The notes under the pieces are model-generated. The model worked only from the letters and a program-made list of their open reading frames with translations. It was not told the DNA's origin and did no database searches. This document shows, piece by piece, positions 53,506 to 62,384 of a stretch of DNA of 64,000 bases. The stretch is from assembly GCA_002731825.1 (NCBI GenBank), contig PCCS01000034.1, positions 1 through 64,000 of the forward strand. The letters run 5' to 3'. The DNA comes from Myxococcales bacterium. Lineage in GTDB: Bacteria > Myxococcota_A > Bradymonadia > UBA7976 > UBA1532. The stretch's first letter is position 1, and each line of letters opens with the position of its first letter. The position numbers were made by a program, and so were the translations under genes.

Positions 53506-55107
53506 CTATTCTGTCAAAGCAGCGGCCGGTTCTTGTCTTGCAGCTGTATTTGCCGGGAAGAAAGCGCCGATTAAACAAAACACGACGGCGATTCCTATGG
53601 CCGTTGGCCAAACCCAGACTGGGAAAGAGAAAAATGTATCGGGTTTATAGGGGAATTCGGGCGCTTGCTTCGCAAGAAAGTCAATGAGTCGCGATGCGCC
53701 GTACCCGACGCCTGCTCCAAGGATCCCCCCTAATGCGCCTATGGTGCTGGCCTCACCAAGTATGATGAGCCTGACATCTCTTTTACTCCCGCCCAACGCT
53801 CTAAATAAGCCTAACTCTCGCTTTCGCTGATAGATGAGCATGAAGAACATCTGACTTATATTCACTGCGGCAATACCAACGATCACTAGACTAATGAGAG
53901 CAAAAACACTTTCCACTGTTCGGAGAATGTTCGATGCTTGTTCAGCTCGGGTCGTGCTCTCGGCTAAGGCAAAACCCTTGTCTTCTACGGCTTTGACAAT
54001 GGCCGGCACACGCGTCTGGTCAGAGACTTTGAGAATCATTGAATGGTAGGTCAGTGCAGCTTCTTGGCCACTGAAGCGTGCATTGAGTCGTTTAACATAA
54101 TCGATAGGAATCGTAATGCCTAAGGTAATGGCTTTATTACTAAACCCGGACAATTTGATTCTGCGTGTGATCGGTTTTGCTCGTCGGGTTGTAAAACGCC
54201 TGCCCAGCATGGATTTTCCGAATGTTACATTGAGTTGAAAGCCACGAACCATCGCTTTTGAAAGGGTTGGCATTTTCGCCGATGTACCGCCTTGGCCGCC
54301 GAGCGCCGTCGCGAGACTTCCATTGTATAACTCGAGCAGGTGGTGACTGACGACAAATGGGATCGGCATTTCACAGCGTCTGGAATCCTCAGTACAGTAG
54401 CTTTCACCAGCACAGGCCGAGAGGCGAGTGTCCTCGCTATACTCACAGAGGTCACGCTTACAAATACCGTCATCACATGAGCGGCCTGCTTGGCAGTCAG
54501 CAGTCTTTGTACAGGCGAAGACACAGCCCCCATCAACGCAGCTGAGGCCGTCGTTGCATTGCCCGTTATCTTCACATCGGGGTCGACAACGGCCAAATTG
54601 ACATGTTCCGAGACGGCACTGGCTGTCGTCTCTGCAGCTGGACCGGATATCGCTCAGGTCGCCATCGTGATCCAGGAAGCCATCTTGTGAGTCTGAGGCA
54701 TCTGAACGAATCAAACCGGCATCGATGCCATCCGCAATAATTTCTGCATAAAGGTTTTTCTTAAAAAGGGACTTACCACCATAACCGCGCGTCGGAAATG
54801 TGAACTTCATCTTTGGGTAGACGGCCTCTATGGACCCCATACTGCTGAATTCATCAGCAACTGAATCATCTAGGGATCGGCCTCCCCCGAATTGGCCGAA
54901 GCCTGTGTCGAAGGTTTTTGGGACCAGTTCGACTTGGTCGATGATGAACACCTCGCCCAAGACGACGTTTTTAACGCCCTCAGCAAGCCCGATGAAAAAG
55001 ACAAATGTAGAGATGCCGACAATTATCCCAAAGCAACTCATCACCAGATTCTTTTTTGAACGGCTGACGTTTTGGCTGACAAGCGAGACGAGGGCTGGAA
55101 GTTTCAT
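53506..55107 (-). CDS. FtsX/MacB-like ABC permease with Cys-rich insert
   Basis: 533 aa from ATG 55107, overlapping the ATPase stop by ATGA. First membrane segment near 20-45, three more after about 400 (VFALISLVIVGIAAVNISQMF, LGEASTIGALGGILGAG, VWPTAIGIAVVFCLIGAFF); YQRKRELGLFRALGGSK is typical of FtsX-type permeases. The extracytoplasmic domain between them carries at about 158-245 an insert with 16 Cys in repeated C-x5-C-x4/5-C-x4-C modules, preceded by an acidic DGFLDHDGD stretch. With the adjacent ATPase it would form a LolCD/MacB-class complex acting on envelope substrates. Confidence 0.88.
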   Translation of the reverse strand: MKLPALVSLVSQNVSRSKKNLVMSCFGIIVGISTFVFFIGLAEGVKNVVLGEVFIIDQVELVPKTFDTGFGQFGGGRSLDDSVADEFSSMGSIEAVYPKMKFTFPTRGYGGKSLFKKNLYAEIIADGIDAGLIRSDASDSQDGFLDHDGDLSDIRSSCRDDSQCRLGTCQFGRCRPRCEDNGQCNDGLSCVDGGCVFACTKTADCQAGRSCDDGICKRDLCEYSEDTRLSACAGESYCTEDSRRCEMPIPFVVSHHLLELYNGSLATALGGQGGTSAKMPTLSKAMVRGFQLNVTFGKSMLGRRFTTRRAKPITRRIKLSGFSNKAITLGITIPIDYVKRLNARFSGQEAALTYHSMILKVSDQTRVPAIVKAVEDKGFALAESTTRAEQASNILRTVESVFALISLVIVGIAAVNISQMFFMLIYQRKRELGLFRALGGSKRDVRLIILGEASTIGALGGILGAGVGYGASRLIDFLAKQAPEFPYKPDTFFSFPVWVWPTAIGIAVVFCLIGAFFPANTAARQEPAAALTE

Positions 55108-55790
55108 TGTGTCCCGGCTCCCGAATCGACGATGCATCCATCTTCGATTTGAATGACACGTTTGGCCGCATCTGACACGCGCCGCTCGTGCGTAATGATG
55201 ATGATGGTGTAACCGTCCTTGTTAAGTTGCTCAAAGGTCTCGATGATCTGGTGTCCTGTCTTTGTGTCCAGGCTACCGGTCGGTTCGTCACAGAGTAGGA
55301 TTTTTGGTTGAAAAAAGAGCGCTCTGGCAATCGCCACCCGTTGTTTTTGACCACCGCTCAAGTTGTTTGGCTTTTCCTGTGTTTTTGCCCCCAACCCAAG
55401 CACTCTAAGGGCCTCTTCAGCCTGTGTGAGTGGAGTTGTCTTCCGATCTTTTGTAGGGGCGAACGAGTTTGGAAGAGCCACATTTTCTGCAGCGGTCATG
55501 TGGTCTAGCAGGTTAAAGTGCTGAAATACAAATCCGACGGATTGGTTTCGAAATCGCGCCAGTTCTTGATCCGATAACTGACTTAAATTTTTACCGTCAA
55601 CCACCACAGTCCCTGAATAGTCACGGTCCAGTCCGCCCATAATATTCAAGAGTGTGGTCTTGCCCGAGCCGCTCGTACCGACAATTGCGACAAATTCCCC
55701 CGCGTCTATGGTCAGGTCAACCTCTCGCAGCGCAAACTCATCTTGTGTCGCTTGCTGGTATCTCTTACTGACTTGGGTGAGCTTAATCAT
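55104..55790 (-). CDS. ABC transporter ATPase (LolD/MacB class)
   Basis: 228 aa. Walker A GTSGSGKTT, Q-loop VFQHFNLL, signature NNLSGGQKQRVAIARAL, Walker B LLCDEPTGSLD and a switch His in IIITHERR. All catalytic residues are canonical. It pairs with the coupled FtsX-like permease. No periplasmic adaptor (MacA) is adjacent, so a mechanotransmission or lipoprotein-release role is more likely than drug efflux. Confidence 0.93.
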   Translation of the reverse strand: MIKLTQVSKRYQQATQDEFALREVDLTIDAGEFVAIVGTSGSGKTTLLNIMGGLDRDYSGTVVVDGKNLSQLSDQELARFRNQSVGFVFQHFNLLDHMTAAENVALPNSFAPTKDRKTTPLTQAEEALRVLGLGAKTQEKPNNLSGGQKQRVAIARALFFQPKILLCDEPTGSLDTKTGHQIIETFEQLNKDGYTIIIITHERRVSDAAKRVIQIEDGCIVDSGAGTQ

Positions 55791-55910
55791 GGGACGCTAC
55801 TTAGTATGGACTCAGATTTCTGTAAACGATCGTGCAGATCCCATTGAATGGGTGCGGCTTGCCTTCGAGCTTGCTAGAGTAAGCTGCGGTTGATCAGAGG
55901 ACAAGTTGTG

Positions 55911-56432
55911 ATGTGGTATTTCGAAAAATTAAATCGGTCATTTGGCCGGACTCTTCTCTTCTTTTTACTGGTTTTAAGCGTTCAATTGATCTCCGTTTCA
56001 TCGGCGCGGGCGCAATTTGAGGAGGGTGATGTACAAATCTCTGCAGGTGGGGGAGGCAGCTCTCTTGGCTTTGGTTTGAGCGGGACGGTCGGGTATTATG
56101 TTTTGGATGGCGTCGAGGCCTCCTTCGGCCTTGGCTATTGGTCTCTCGACGATACAAGCCTAGTGCAAGTCACACCCGGGCTGCGTTACGTCATCGACGC
56201 TGACTCGTTCCGGCCGTACCTTGGCACATTTTATCGTCGTTGGTTTTTCACCAATGACATTTACGAAGACACCGAGAGCGTAGGCGCTCGGGCCGGCACC
56301 TTCTTTTATGCGGGTCGACGAACCATGTTGGGTTTAGGCGTGGTGGGTGAGAAAATACTCGATTGCCCGTTTGCAAACGACGATGACTGTACATCAATTT
56401 ATCCAGAGTTTTCCCTCGCGTTAAGCTTCTGA
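55911..56432 (+). CDS. Small outer-membrane beta-barrel-like protein
   Basis: 173 aa from ATG 55911 (GTG 55908 is equally close to the GAGG). Signal peptide to about residue 35 ending ARAQ. Alternating strands with Gly-rich turns (GGGGSSLGFGLSGTVGYYV) and C-terminal LALSF with a terminal Phe indicate an eight-stranded barrel. One Cys pair in CPFANDDDC. First gene of a possible long unit running to 62348. Confidence 0.72.
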   Translation: MWYFEKLNRSFGRTLLFFLLVLSVQLISVSSARAQFEEGDVQISAGGGGSSLGFGLSGTVGYYVLDGVEASFGLGYWSLDDTSLVQVTPGLRYVIDADSFRPYLGTFYRRWFFTNDIYEDTESVGARAGTFFYAGRRTMLGLGVVGEKILDCPFANDDDCTSIYPEFSLALSF

Positions 56433-56450
56433 CAGGGTGGAGATAAGAGC

Positions 56451-57473
56451 ATGTTAGTTTGTGATTTGCGATCGGATACGGTGACACAACCAACGACGTC
56501 GATGCGCCAAGCGATGTTTGATGCAGTGGTTGGTGACGATGTTTTTGATGAAGATCCAACCATACATCGATTGCAGGAACGTGTCGCTTCGTTAGCGAAA
56601 ATGGATGCGGGTCTCTATGTTCCGTCTGGCACCATGGCCAATCAAATTGCGCTGCTTTTGCATTGTCGAGCGGGTGATGATGTTCTTTTAGGAGAGAATT
56701 CGCACATTTACCTGTACGAGAGCGGTGCCGGGGCTGCCATAGCCGGGGTTCAGTTTACATCTGTCGGTCATGGTGGGCATTTTACTGCGGCAGAGCTGCG
56801 GGCGGCCATCAAGACCACAGATGCCGCAGGCCACGTGCCGCCGTCGACATTGGTCAGTGTTGAGAATACGCACAATCGAGGTGGTGGCTTGGTGATGTCC
56901 ATTGAGCAATTCGCCGAGATCACGGACGTTGCGAGAGAGTTTAATTTAGGCGTCCACATCGACGGTGCTCGAATTTTCAACGCGGCTGCAGCCCTCGGTT
57001 GCGGCATACATGAATGGACCGAGCGGGCAGACACTGCGTCCATTTGTTTGTCAAAGGGCCTCGGGGCTCCGGTTGGCTCTGTTCTCTGTGGATCTGACCG
57101 ATTGATTGGTCGAGCTAAACGCTACCGGAAGATGCTTGGAGGCGGTATGAGGCAGGCCGGCTTGATCGCGGCAGCCGGTCTGTATGCCCTTGAACATCAT
57201 ATTCCAGTCTTGGTCGACGACAACCGGCGTGCCTTTGAATTCGCGTGTGCCATCGACTCGATGCCGAAAGCACAGATTCACCCCGATTCGGTTCGATCTA
57301 ATATTGTCATTTTCTCGGTGGACGGGTCCGCACAAGCCGTCTGTGATGCAGTCGCAGACTCGGTTCGCGTCTTGCCTATCAGTGAGAGCCAAATTCGGGC
57401 CGTATTTCATCACCAAGTCGACGACCAAGCATTGGCCCATACTGTCGACGCGTTTCGACGGGTTTTGAGCTGA
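56451..57473 (+). CDS. ltaE: Low-specificity L-threonine aldolase
   Basis: 340 aa. Fold-type I PLP enzyme with DLRSDTVTQPT at the N-terminus, YVPSGTMANQIAL, VENTHNRGGG, HIDGARIFNAA and the PLP lysine in SICLSKGLGAPVGS. It cleaves threonine or allo-threonine to glycine and acetaldehyde. It lies 18 bp after the barrel gene and 13 bp before the TPR lipoprotein gene, so it may ride on the same transcript as the lipid transporter without a shared role. Confidence 0.95.
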   Translation: MLVCDLRSDTVTQPTTSMRQAMFDAVVGDDVFDEDPTIHRLQERVASLAKMDAGLYVPSGTMANQIALLLHCRAGDDVLLGENSHIYLYESGAGAAIAGVQFTSVGHGGHFTAAELRAAIKTTDAAGHVPPSTLVSVENTHNRGGGLVMSIEQFAEITDVAREFNLGVHIDGARIFNAAAALGCGIHEWTERADTASICLSKGLGAPVGSVLCGSDRLIGRAKRYRKMLGGGMRQAGLIAAAGLYALEHHIPVLVDDNRRAFEFACAIDSMPKAQIHPDSVRSNIVIFSVDGSAQAVCDAVADSVRVLPISESQIRAVFHHQVDDQALAHTVDAFRRVLS

Positions 57474-57486
57474 CTGGTATTGAGTT

Positions 57487-58371
57487 TTGAGATTTTATGC
57501 ATTGCTCTGGATGGCGCTTACATCGATCGGTTGCGGTGGCCAAGGTCCCCAAGTCGACCCCCATGAGTCCGCAGCGCAAACCCGTTTAGAGACGGCGCGG
57601 CAAATCGATAAAGAGCAGACCTTCGACAGGGTGACGGCCTTGTTTAATGTCGCCTGTGCCTATCCAAAGACTCAGTATGCAGCCATCGCTTTACAGCAAG
57701 CGACCCGAACGGCCATTCATGCCAACCGAAGAGATGTGTCTTTGTGGCTTGGCTCCAAATTGGCTGAATTATCAGAGACCGAACGGGGATTGAGTGCAGA
57801 ATCCATATGGTTAAAAGCACGACTTATGGTCGATGGATTTGGAGATTATCCAGCCGCCAGACAGCTTTTGCGTCGCTTGTATACCCACCACGCAGGCAGT
57901 CCAAGAGCTGACAACGCGCTTTGGATGCTGGCTGATCTGTACCGTGTCATAGGTGCGTGGAGAAAGGCCCACGAGACCTACGGTATTCTCGCTCAGCATC
58001 GTCTTGATCGCGGATGGTTTATTGGCAGCCTCCGAAGTCCGTATACAGCTAAAGCGGCTTTACTCAAGGCCGATATCGAAGCCTATATACTCGATGACTT
58101 TGCTGCGGCAGTGGCGTCCTATCGGTCCTTCACGAGTCACTTTAGTGACAGCCCGCTCATAGATGATGCATTGCTTTCGCTCGCATTTTCCTACCTGAGA
58201 AATCATAAAAAAAACGCTGCGAATGGCATACTGTCTCAGCTTGGTGAACGCAAATTAAGCACCGACCAACGCAAAATGTATCGCCTATTGCTCGAGACGC
58301 CTGACTCTCAGATACCCATACCGAAAAGGCTCTACTCGACAGCGTCACCCAGGCCCAAGAGGCTTCGATGA
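57487..58371 (+). CDS. TPR lipoprotein upstream of the MCE transporter
   Basis: 294 aa, likely TTG start at 57487; the lipobox TSIGCGG at residue 16 supports it. The rest is helical with TPR/BamD-like repeats (YPKTQYAAIALQQA, YPAARQLLRRLY, DNALWMLADLY, SPLIDDALLSLAFSYL). It overlaps the first ATPase gene by ATGA. Position and type suggest a periplasmic outer-membrane anchored partner for the transporter, but no homologue of MlaA is visible. Confidence 0.75.
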   Translation: MRFYALLWMALTSIGCGGQGPQVDPHESAAQTRLETARQIDKEQTFDRVTALFNVACAYPKTQYAAIALQQATRTAIHANRRDVSLWLGSKLAELSETERGLSAESIWLKARLMVDGFGDYPAARQLLRRLYTHHAGSPRADNALWMLADLYRVIGAWRKAHETYGILAQHRLDRGWFIGSLRSPYTAKAALLKADIEAYILDDFAAAVASYRSFTSHFSDSPLIDDALLSLAFSYLRNHKKNAANGILSQLGERKLSTDQRKMYRLLLETPDSQIPIPKRLYSTASPRPKRLR

Positions 58372-59093
58372 TCGAGTTTGAAAATGTCTCCATGGGATTT
58401 GATAAAGCCGTACTCAATAACATCACATTTAGCCTGCCCACAGGCTCGATGCTTGGCCTTATCGGCCAAGGCGGCGTTGGGAAAAGCGTTCTACTGAAAC
58501 TGTGTTGCGGCTTGCTTGAGCCGAATGCAGGGCGGGTCAGTCTGGGCCGCGAGGCGTTGACAGGCCAGAGCGAAGAGCATTTGGCCAGAATGCGACAAGA
58601 GATCGGTATGGCGTTTCAAAACACAGCTTTGTTTGATTTCATGAGCGTTGGCGAAAATATTGCCTTTCCCCTTCGTCAAAAAGGGGGGCTGTCTGACATC
58701 GAGATCGATGCCCGTGTGCTTGATTGTTTGACTAGGGTCAGTCTGCCAACCATAGCAAACCTGGCTCCATCGGCCTTATCGGGTGGAATGAAAAAGCGGG
58801 TGGCGCTTGCGAGGGCGATGATTCACCGGCCTCCCTTTATCTTTTGCGATGACCCAACGGCAGGCCTCGACCCAGTGACGTCGAGTCGGATTTTTCGCAT
58901 GATCGACGAGATGCGTACGCAGTATGGCTCAACATGCGTCGTGGTCAGTCACGACACAGGCGGCCTTTTCAAACGATGCGATTTTGTTGGGCTATTACGT
59001 GACGGAGCCATGGCCTATTTCGGCCCGACTCAGGACGCGATGTCACATCCAACCGTCGCCGAGTTCACACTCGGGAAAGCCCGTACACAATGA
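58368..59093 (+). CDS. MCE-transporter ATPase 1 (MlaF-like, Walker B Glu to Asp)
   Basis: 241 aa. Walker A GQGGVGKS (33-40), Q-loop MAFQNTALF, signature ALSGGMKKR (137-141 core) intact, switch His in VVVSHDTG. Walker B is FIFCDDPTAGLD: the catalytic Glu is Asp162. MlaF-type proteins power lipid movement between the membranes. The change matches the degenerate half-site of asymmetric ABC ATPases; the second ATPase of the operon has the reciprocal change. Confidence 0.9.
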   Translation: MIEFENVSMGFDKAVLNNITFSLPTGSMLGLIGQGGVGKSVLLKLCCGLLEPNAGRVSLGREALTGQSEEHLARMRQEIGMAFQNTALFDFMSVGENIAFPLRQKGGLSDIEIDARVLDCLTRVSLPTIANLAPSALSGGMKKRVALARAMIHRPPFIFCDDPTAGLDPVTSSRIFRMIDEMRTQYGSTCVVVSHDTGGLFKRCDFVGLLRDGAMAYFGPTQDAMSHPTVAEFTLGKARTQ

Positions 59094-59833
59094 GTTGGGG
59101 GTCTTTCGTGCGTTCAGCCGATGAAATGCTGACCCTCATTCTGGCCTTGGTCACGGGGGCTTTGGGGGGGCGTTTTGACGCGCGTGAGACCTGGCAGCAA
59201 CTCTACCTTGTTGGCGTTCGTTCATTGCCCATCGTCATCGTCACCGCCATCTTCGCTGGCGGGATCTCAGCGATCCAAGTGAGTGCGCATGTGGTTCGAT
59301 TTCAGGCGTATGATGCGGTGGGGTGGGGCTTTGGATTCGTTGTATTCAGAGAGCTCGGGCCATTGCTCATCGGCTTGATGTTCAGTGGACGTGTCGGTGC
59401 TTTTAATGCGGCTGAGCTTGGGACAATGAAGGTCACAGAGCAGCTCGATGCACTCAGAGTTCTCGCCATCAATCCACTGAATTACTTGGTGGGGCCAAGG
59501 ATCGTGGCCATGGTCGTCATGATGACGGCTTTAGTGATGGTCGGTAACGTATTTGCACTGCTGGGTGGCATGTTGACAGCTCAGGTCTTAGTCGATGTCG
59601 ACCCGATGGTTTTCTGGATCTCGTTGACAGACTATGTCCGTCCCGTTGACTTATTCAATGGTCTCGTAAAGGCCGGTCTCTTTGGGTTCGTCATTGGATT
59701 GGTCAGCTGTCGGCATGGTTTAGCCGTGGATGGTGGTGCACCTGGGGTCGGCCGGGCAGTTAATCAAGCCGTTGTGGCATCAGCCCTGGGCATTTTCTGT
59801 TTTGATTATCTTGTCACAGCGATTTTACCATGA
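59090..59833 (+). CDS. MCE-transporter permease 1 (MlaE-like)
   Basis: 247 aa, ATGA overlaps on both sides. About five membrane segments. Contains the MlaE core FRELGPLLIGLMFSGRVGAF followed by AAELGTMKVTEQLDALRVLAINPLNYLVGPR, the coupling-helix region typical of the family. Forms the membrane channel of the lipid transporter. It is clearly different from the second permease. Confidence 0.93.
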   Translation: MSWGSFVRSADEMLTLILALVTGALGGRFDARETWQQLYLVGVRSLPIVIVTAIFAGGISAIQVSAHVVRFQAYDAVGWGFGFVVFRELGPLLIGLMFSGRVGAFNAAELGTMKVTEQLDALRVLAINPLNYLVGPRIVAMVVMMTALVMVGNVFALLGGMLTAQVLVDVDPMVFWISLTDYVRPVDLFNGLVKAGLFGFVIGLVSCRHGLAVDGGAPGVGRAVNQAVVASALGIFCFDYLVTAILP

Positions 59834-60576
59834 GCGCCCAAACCCGTGTCTTCCTTGGTAATATGGCATTCGTCATCAAGAAAATGATGGGTCGAAAAAA
59901 GACCGACCGGGCATCAAGATTACGGTTCTGGAGCGCGTTGAATGATGTCGGCATCAACAGTGTGTTTTTCATTGTCATTACCCTAGGTTTTGTCGGCACC
60001 ATCATGATGCTCCATGGCGGTTATCAAGCCGCGCGTATCATTGGGGACTCAAATCTGGTGGGCCCTCAGATATTACCGTTGATGATTCGTCAACTCGGAC
60101 CAACTCTGGCCGGGCTAATGGTTGCGACCAGGGTCGGGACAGGGATGGCGGCCCGCATTGGCAGTATGGTCGTAACCGAACAGGTCGATGCGCTTCGCTT
60201 ATCCAATGCTTGCCCGGTCAATTATTTGATTACACCATCTTGGCATGCCGCGTTGGTTATGGTGCCCATCTTGTCAATCTTCGGCATTACCGCTGCCTTC
60301 TTTTCAGGAATGTTGACAGCATATGTCGTCTTCGAAACGGCGCCCGGGGTCTATGCTGACTGGAGTTTCGTATCAGGTCTAGATGCTGTTGAGGCACTCA
60401 TTAAATCCATCTCATTTGGAGCGGTTATTCCGCTGATTGCCGGTACATGTGGGTTATCGACTCATGGTGGGAGCGCTGGCGTTGGCCGCGCGACGACCAA
60501 TGCCGTGGTTCTCTCTAGTTTGGCTGTTATTATTCTCGATTTTTTTATCGGTGCGCTGATTTTAGGACTCAGATGA
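59830..60576 (+). CDS. MCE-transporter permease 2 (MlaE-like, divergent)
   Basis: 248 aa, ATGA overlaps on both sides. Core IRQLGPTLAGLMVATRVGTG followed by MAARIGSMVVTEQVDALRLS. The usual AAELG is AARIG, losing a Glu that is normal in permease 1. A basic N-terminal segment (KKMMGRKKTDRASRLR) precedes the first helix. Two non-identical permeases in one operon point to a heterodimer, unlike the MlaE homodimer of E. coli. Confidence 0.9.
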   Translation: MSAQTRVFLGNMAFVIKKMMGRKKTDRASRLRFWSALNDVGINSVFFIVITLGFVGTIMMLHGGYQAARIIGDSNLVGPQILPLMIRQLGPTLAGLMVATRVGTGMAARIGSMVVTEQVDALRLSNACPVNYLITPSWHAALVMVPILSIFGITAAFFSGMLTAYVVFETAPGVYADWSFVSGLDAVEALIKSISFGAVIPLIAGTCGLSTHGGSAGVGRATTNAVVLSSLAVIILDFFIGALILGLR

Positions 60577-61316
60577 TCGAATTTAAAAATGTCTCAAAGG
60601 CCTTCGGAGACAGGCAGATTTTAAAGGGCGTATCACTCACAGTCGACGCTGGCAAAGTCCTCTTCGTGATCGGTAAGAGTGGGGCTGGGAAGAGTGTCTT
60701 GACCAAGCATGTAGTTGGCCTTGTTCGCCCAGATTCCGGCGCTGTTTTATTCGATGGGGTCGATGTTTCAAGTTGGACAGAAGAGCAGTTCTATCCGTTG
60801 AGGAAACGGTGCACTATGGTGCTTCAGCACAGTACTTTGTTCGACTCTATGACCATTGTAGAAAATGTGGCACTCCCCATCCGAAAACACAGACAACTTG
60901 GTTGGAATGCTGCCTTAGAGACGGCCACGTCTTATTTGAATGATGTGGGGATGGCTGAGTACGCAAAGCGAATGCCCGACACTTTAGGAGATGGTCTTCG
61001 AAAGCGAATTGCCATCGCCCGTGCATTGGCTCTACAGCCCCAGTGCGTGATTTTTGATGAACCGACGACGGGGCTTGATCCCCAAAGTGCGATTCAAGTA
61101 GACGGCCTCATTCGGTCACTTGCCGATCGGTTTTCTGTGACCTGCATCGTCGTCTCTCATGACCTTAGAAGTATCTTCTCGATTGCAGACCGGGTTGTCA
61201 TGCTATACCAAGGACAAGTCTTATTGGATGGGCCCGCTGACGTCTTTAGACGCTCGGAACACCCTGTGGTGAAACAGTTCATGAGCGGTGTGCCAGATGG
61301 GCCAATGGAGCTATAA
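60573..61316 (+). CDS. MCE-transporter ATPase 2 (MlaF-like, degenerate signature)
   Basis: 247 aa. Walker A GKSGAGKS (34-41), Q-loop MVLQHSTLF, Walker B CVIFDEPTTGLD with catalytic E163 intact, and a switch His in IVVSHDLR. The ABC signature, normally LSGGx, reads LGDGL (138-142). Its Walker A/B would form the canonical site with the intact signature of ATPase 1. ATPase 1's Walker A/B would meet this broken signature. Confidence 0.9.
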   Translation: MIEFKNVSKAFGDRQILKGVSLTVDAGKVLFVIGKSGAGKSVLTKHVVGLVRPDSGAVLFDGVDVSSWTEEQFYPLRKRCTMVLQHSTLFDSMTIVENVALPIRKHRQLGWNAALETATSYLNDVGMAEYAKRMPDTLGDGLRKRIAIARALALQPQCVIFDEPTTGLDPQSAIQVDGLIRSLADRFSVTCIVVSHDLRSIFSIADRVVMLYQGQVLLDGPADVFRRSEHPVVKQFMSGVPDGPMEL

Positions 61317-62348
61317 ATGAGTGAGAGCGGCGTGAAGTCAAAGGTGGTTTTATTGATCATTGTCGCACTGGCTCTGACCGCAGCCTTCGGTGCGGCTTTA
61401 GGCGCCTTTGACTTCCGTGAGACCACAGTGTTTCGCGTCGCCTTTTCGGACTCGGGCGCCCTTCGGGTGGGCGCTAAAGTACGCATTGCAGGTATCGAAG
61501 CGGGCCATGTCAGTTCCGTCGAATTTATTGCGCCGAGTGACCCGCGGGCCGTACCGAACTCTTTCGTACAGCTGGGCTTGGATATCGACACAACGATGTC
61601 TGAGGTCATCCGGGAAAATGCTGAATTCCACATCACGACGCGGGGGGTGCTGGGAGAAAAGTACGTCGAAGTTGTGCCAGGAACACAGACCCGCGATGCG
61701 TTATCAAGAGAGCAGGTTGCACGTGGATTTGACCCGCCACGAATCGACCTGTTTTTGAGTAAGGTCGACAGAATACTCAGTCAGTTTGTCGCTCTTATGG
61801 GTGAGGATGATGGCGATATGAAAGCTCTGGCGACGAGTTTGACCCGCTTAATTACTCGGCTCGACGAATTCATGGGCAATCACGGTCATCAATTTGGTCA
61901 GGTCATTGAAAATGCGACCGGTGCTAGCAAAGACTTTAAATTCATTTTGAGCCAGTTGAGTGATGGCATGCCCACTGGCAAGACTCTGGCTGACTCTCTG
62001 GAGAAAGTCGATCGGCTAACGAACACCATCCAACGAGACCTGCCGGGGGCAACTCGGACCGCTCGGAGAGCCATGGTCGACTTGAGGGCGGCCGCTCAGG
62101 CGGTTAAAGGGGTCGCTCAGCAGGTATTAGATGGCAAGGACTCTTTTCAAAGTCTGATCGACCGCATACCGATGCTGAGTCGCTGGGCGGAAGACAGTTT
62201 GCGTGATCTGGCCGCAATTTTAAGCCGCATGGTGGCGGGGCAGGGCAGCGTCGGCTTGCTTCTAGCCAGCCCAGAAATACACGACGAAGTGAAGTCCGTG
62301 TTGAGTGAATTGAAAAAACGACCATGGCGATTGATGTGGCGAGACTGA
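61317..62348 (+). CDS. MCE-domain lipid-binding protein (MlaD-like)
   Basis: 343 aa starting at the base after the ATPase 2 stop. An N-terminal membrane helix (VVLLIIVALALTAAFGAAL), an MCE domain at about 36-125 (GALRVGAKVRIAGIEAGHV, then RGVLGEKYVEVVPG), then a long helical/coiled region to about residue 300. MCE proteins form hexameric rings that carry lipids across the periplasm. The helical extension resembles long-form MCE proteins that bridge toward the outer membrane. Confidence 0.92.
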   Translation: MSESGVKSKVVLLIIVALALTAAFGAALGAFDFRETTVFRVAFSDSGALRVGAKVRIAGIEAGHVSSVEFIAPSDPRAVPNSFVQLGLDIDTTMSEVIRENAEFHITTRGVLGEKYVEVVPGTQTRDALSREQVARGFDPPRIDLFLSKVDRILSQFVALMGEDDGDMKALATSLTRLITRLDEFMGNHGHQFGQVIENATGASKDFKFILSQLSDGMPTGKTLADSLEKVDRLTNTIQRDLPGATRTARRAMVDLRAAAQAVKGVAQQVLDGKDSFQSLIDRIPMLSRWAEDSLRDLAAILSRMVAGQGSVGLLLASPEIHDEVKSVLSELKKRPWRLMWRD

Positions 62349-62384
62349 TATAGTCTGTCTTTCGGGCCTGTCTTGGAGAGTTGC

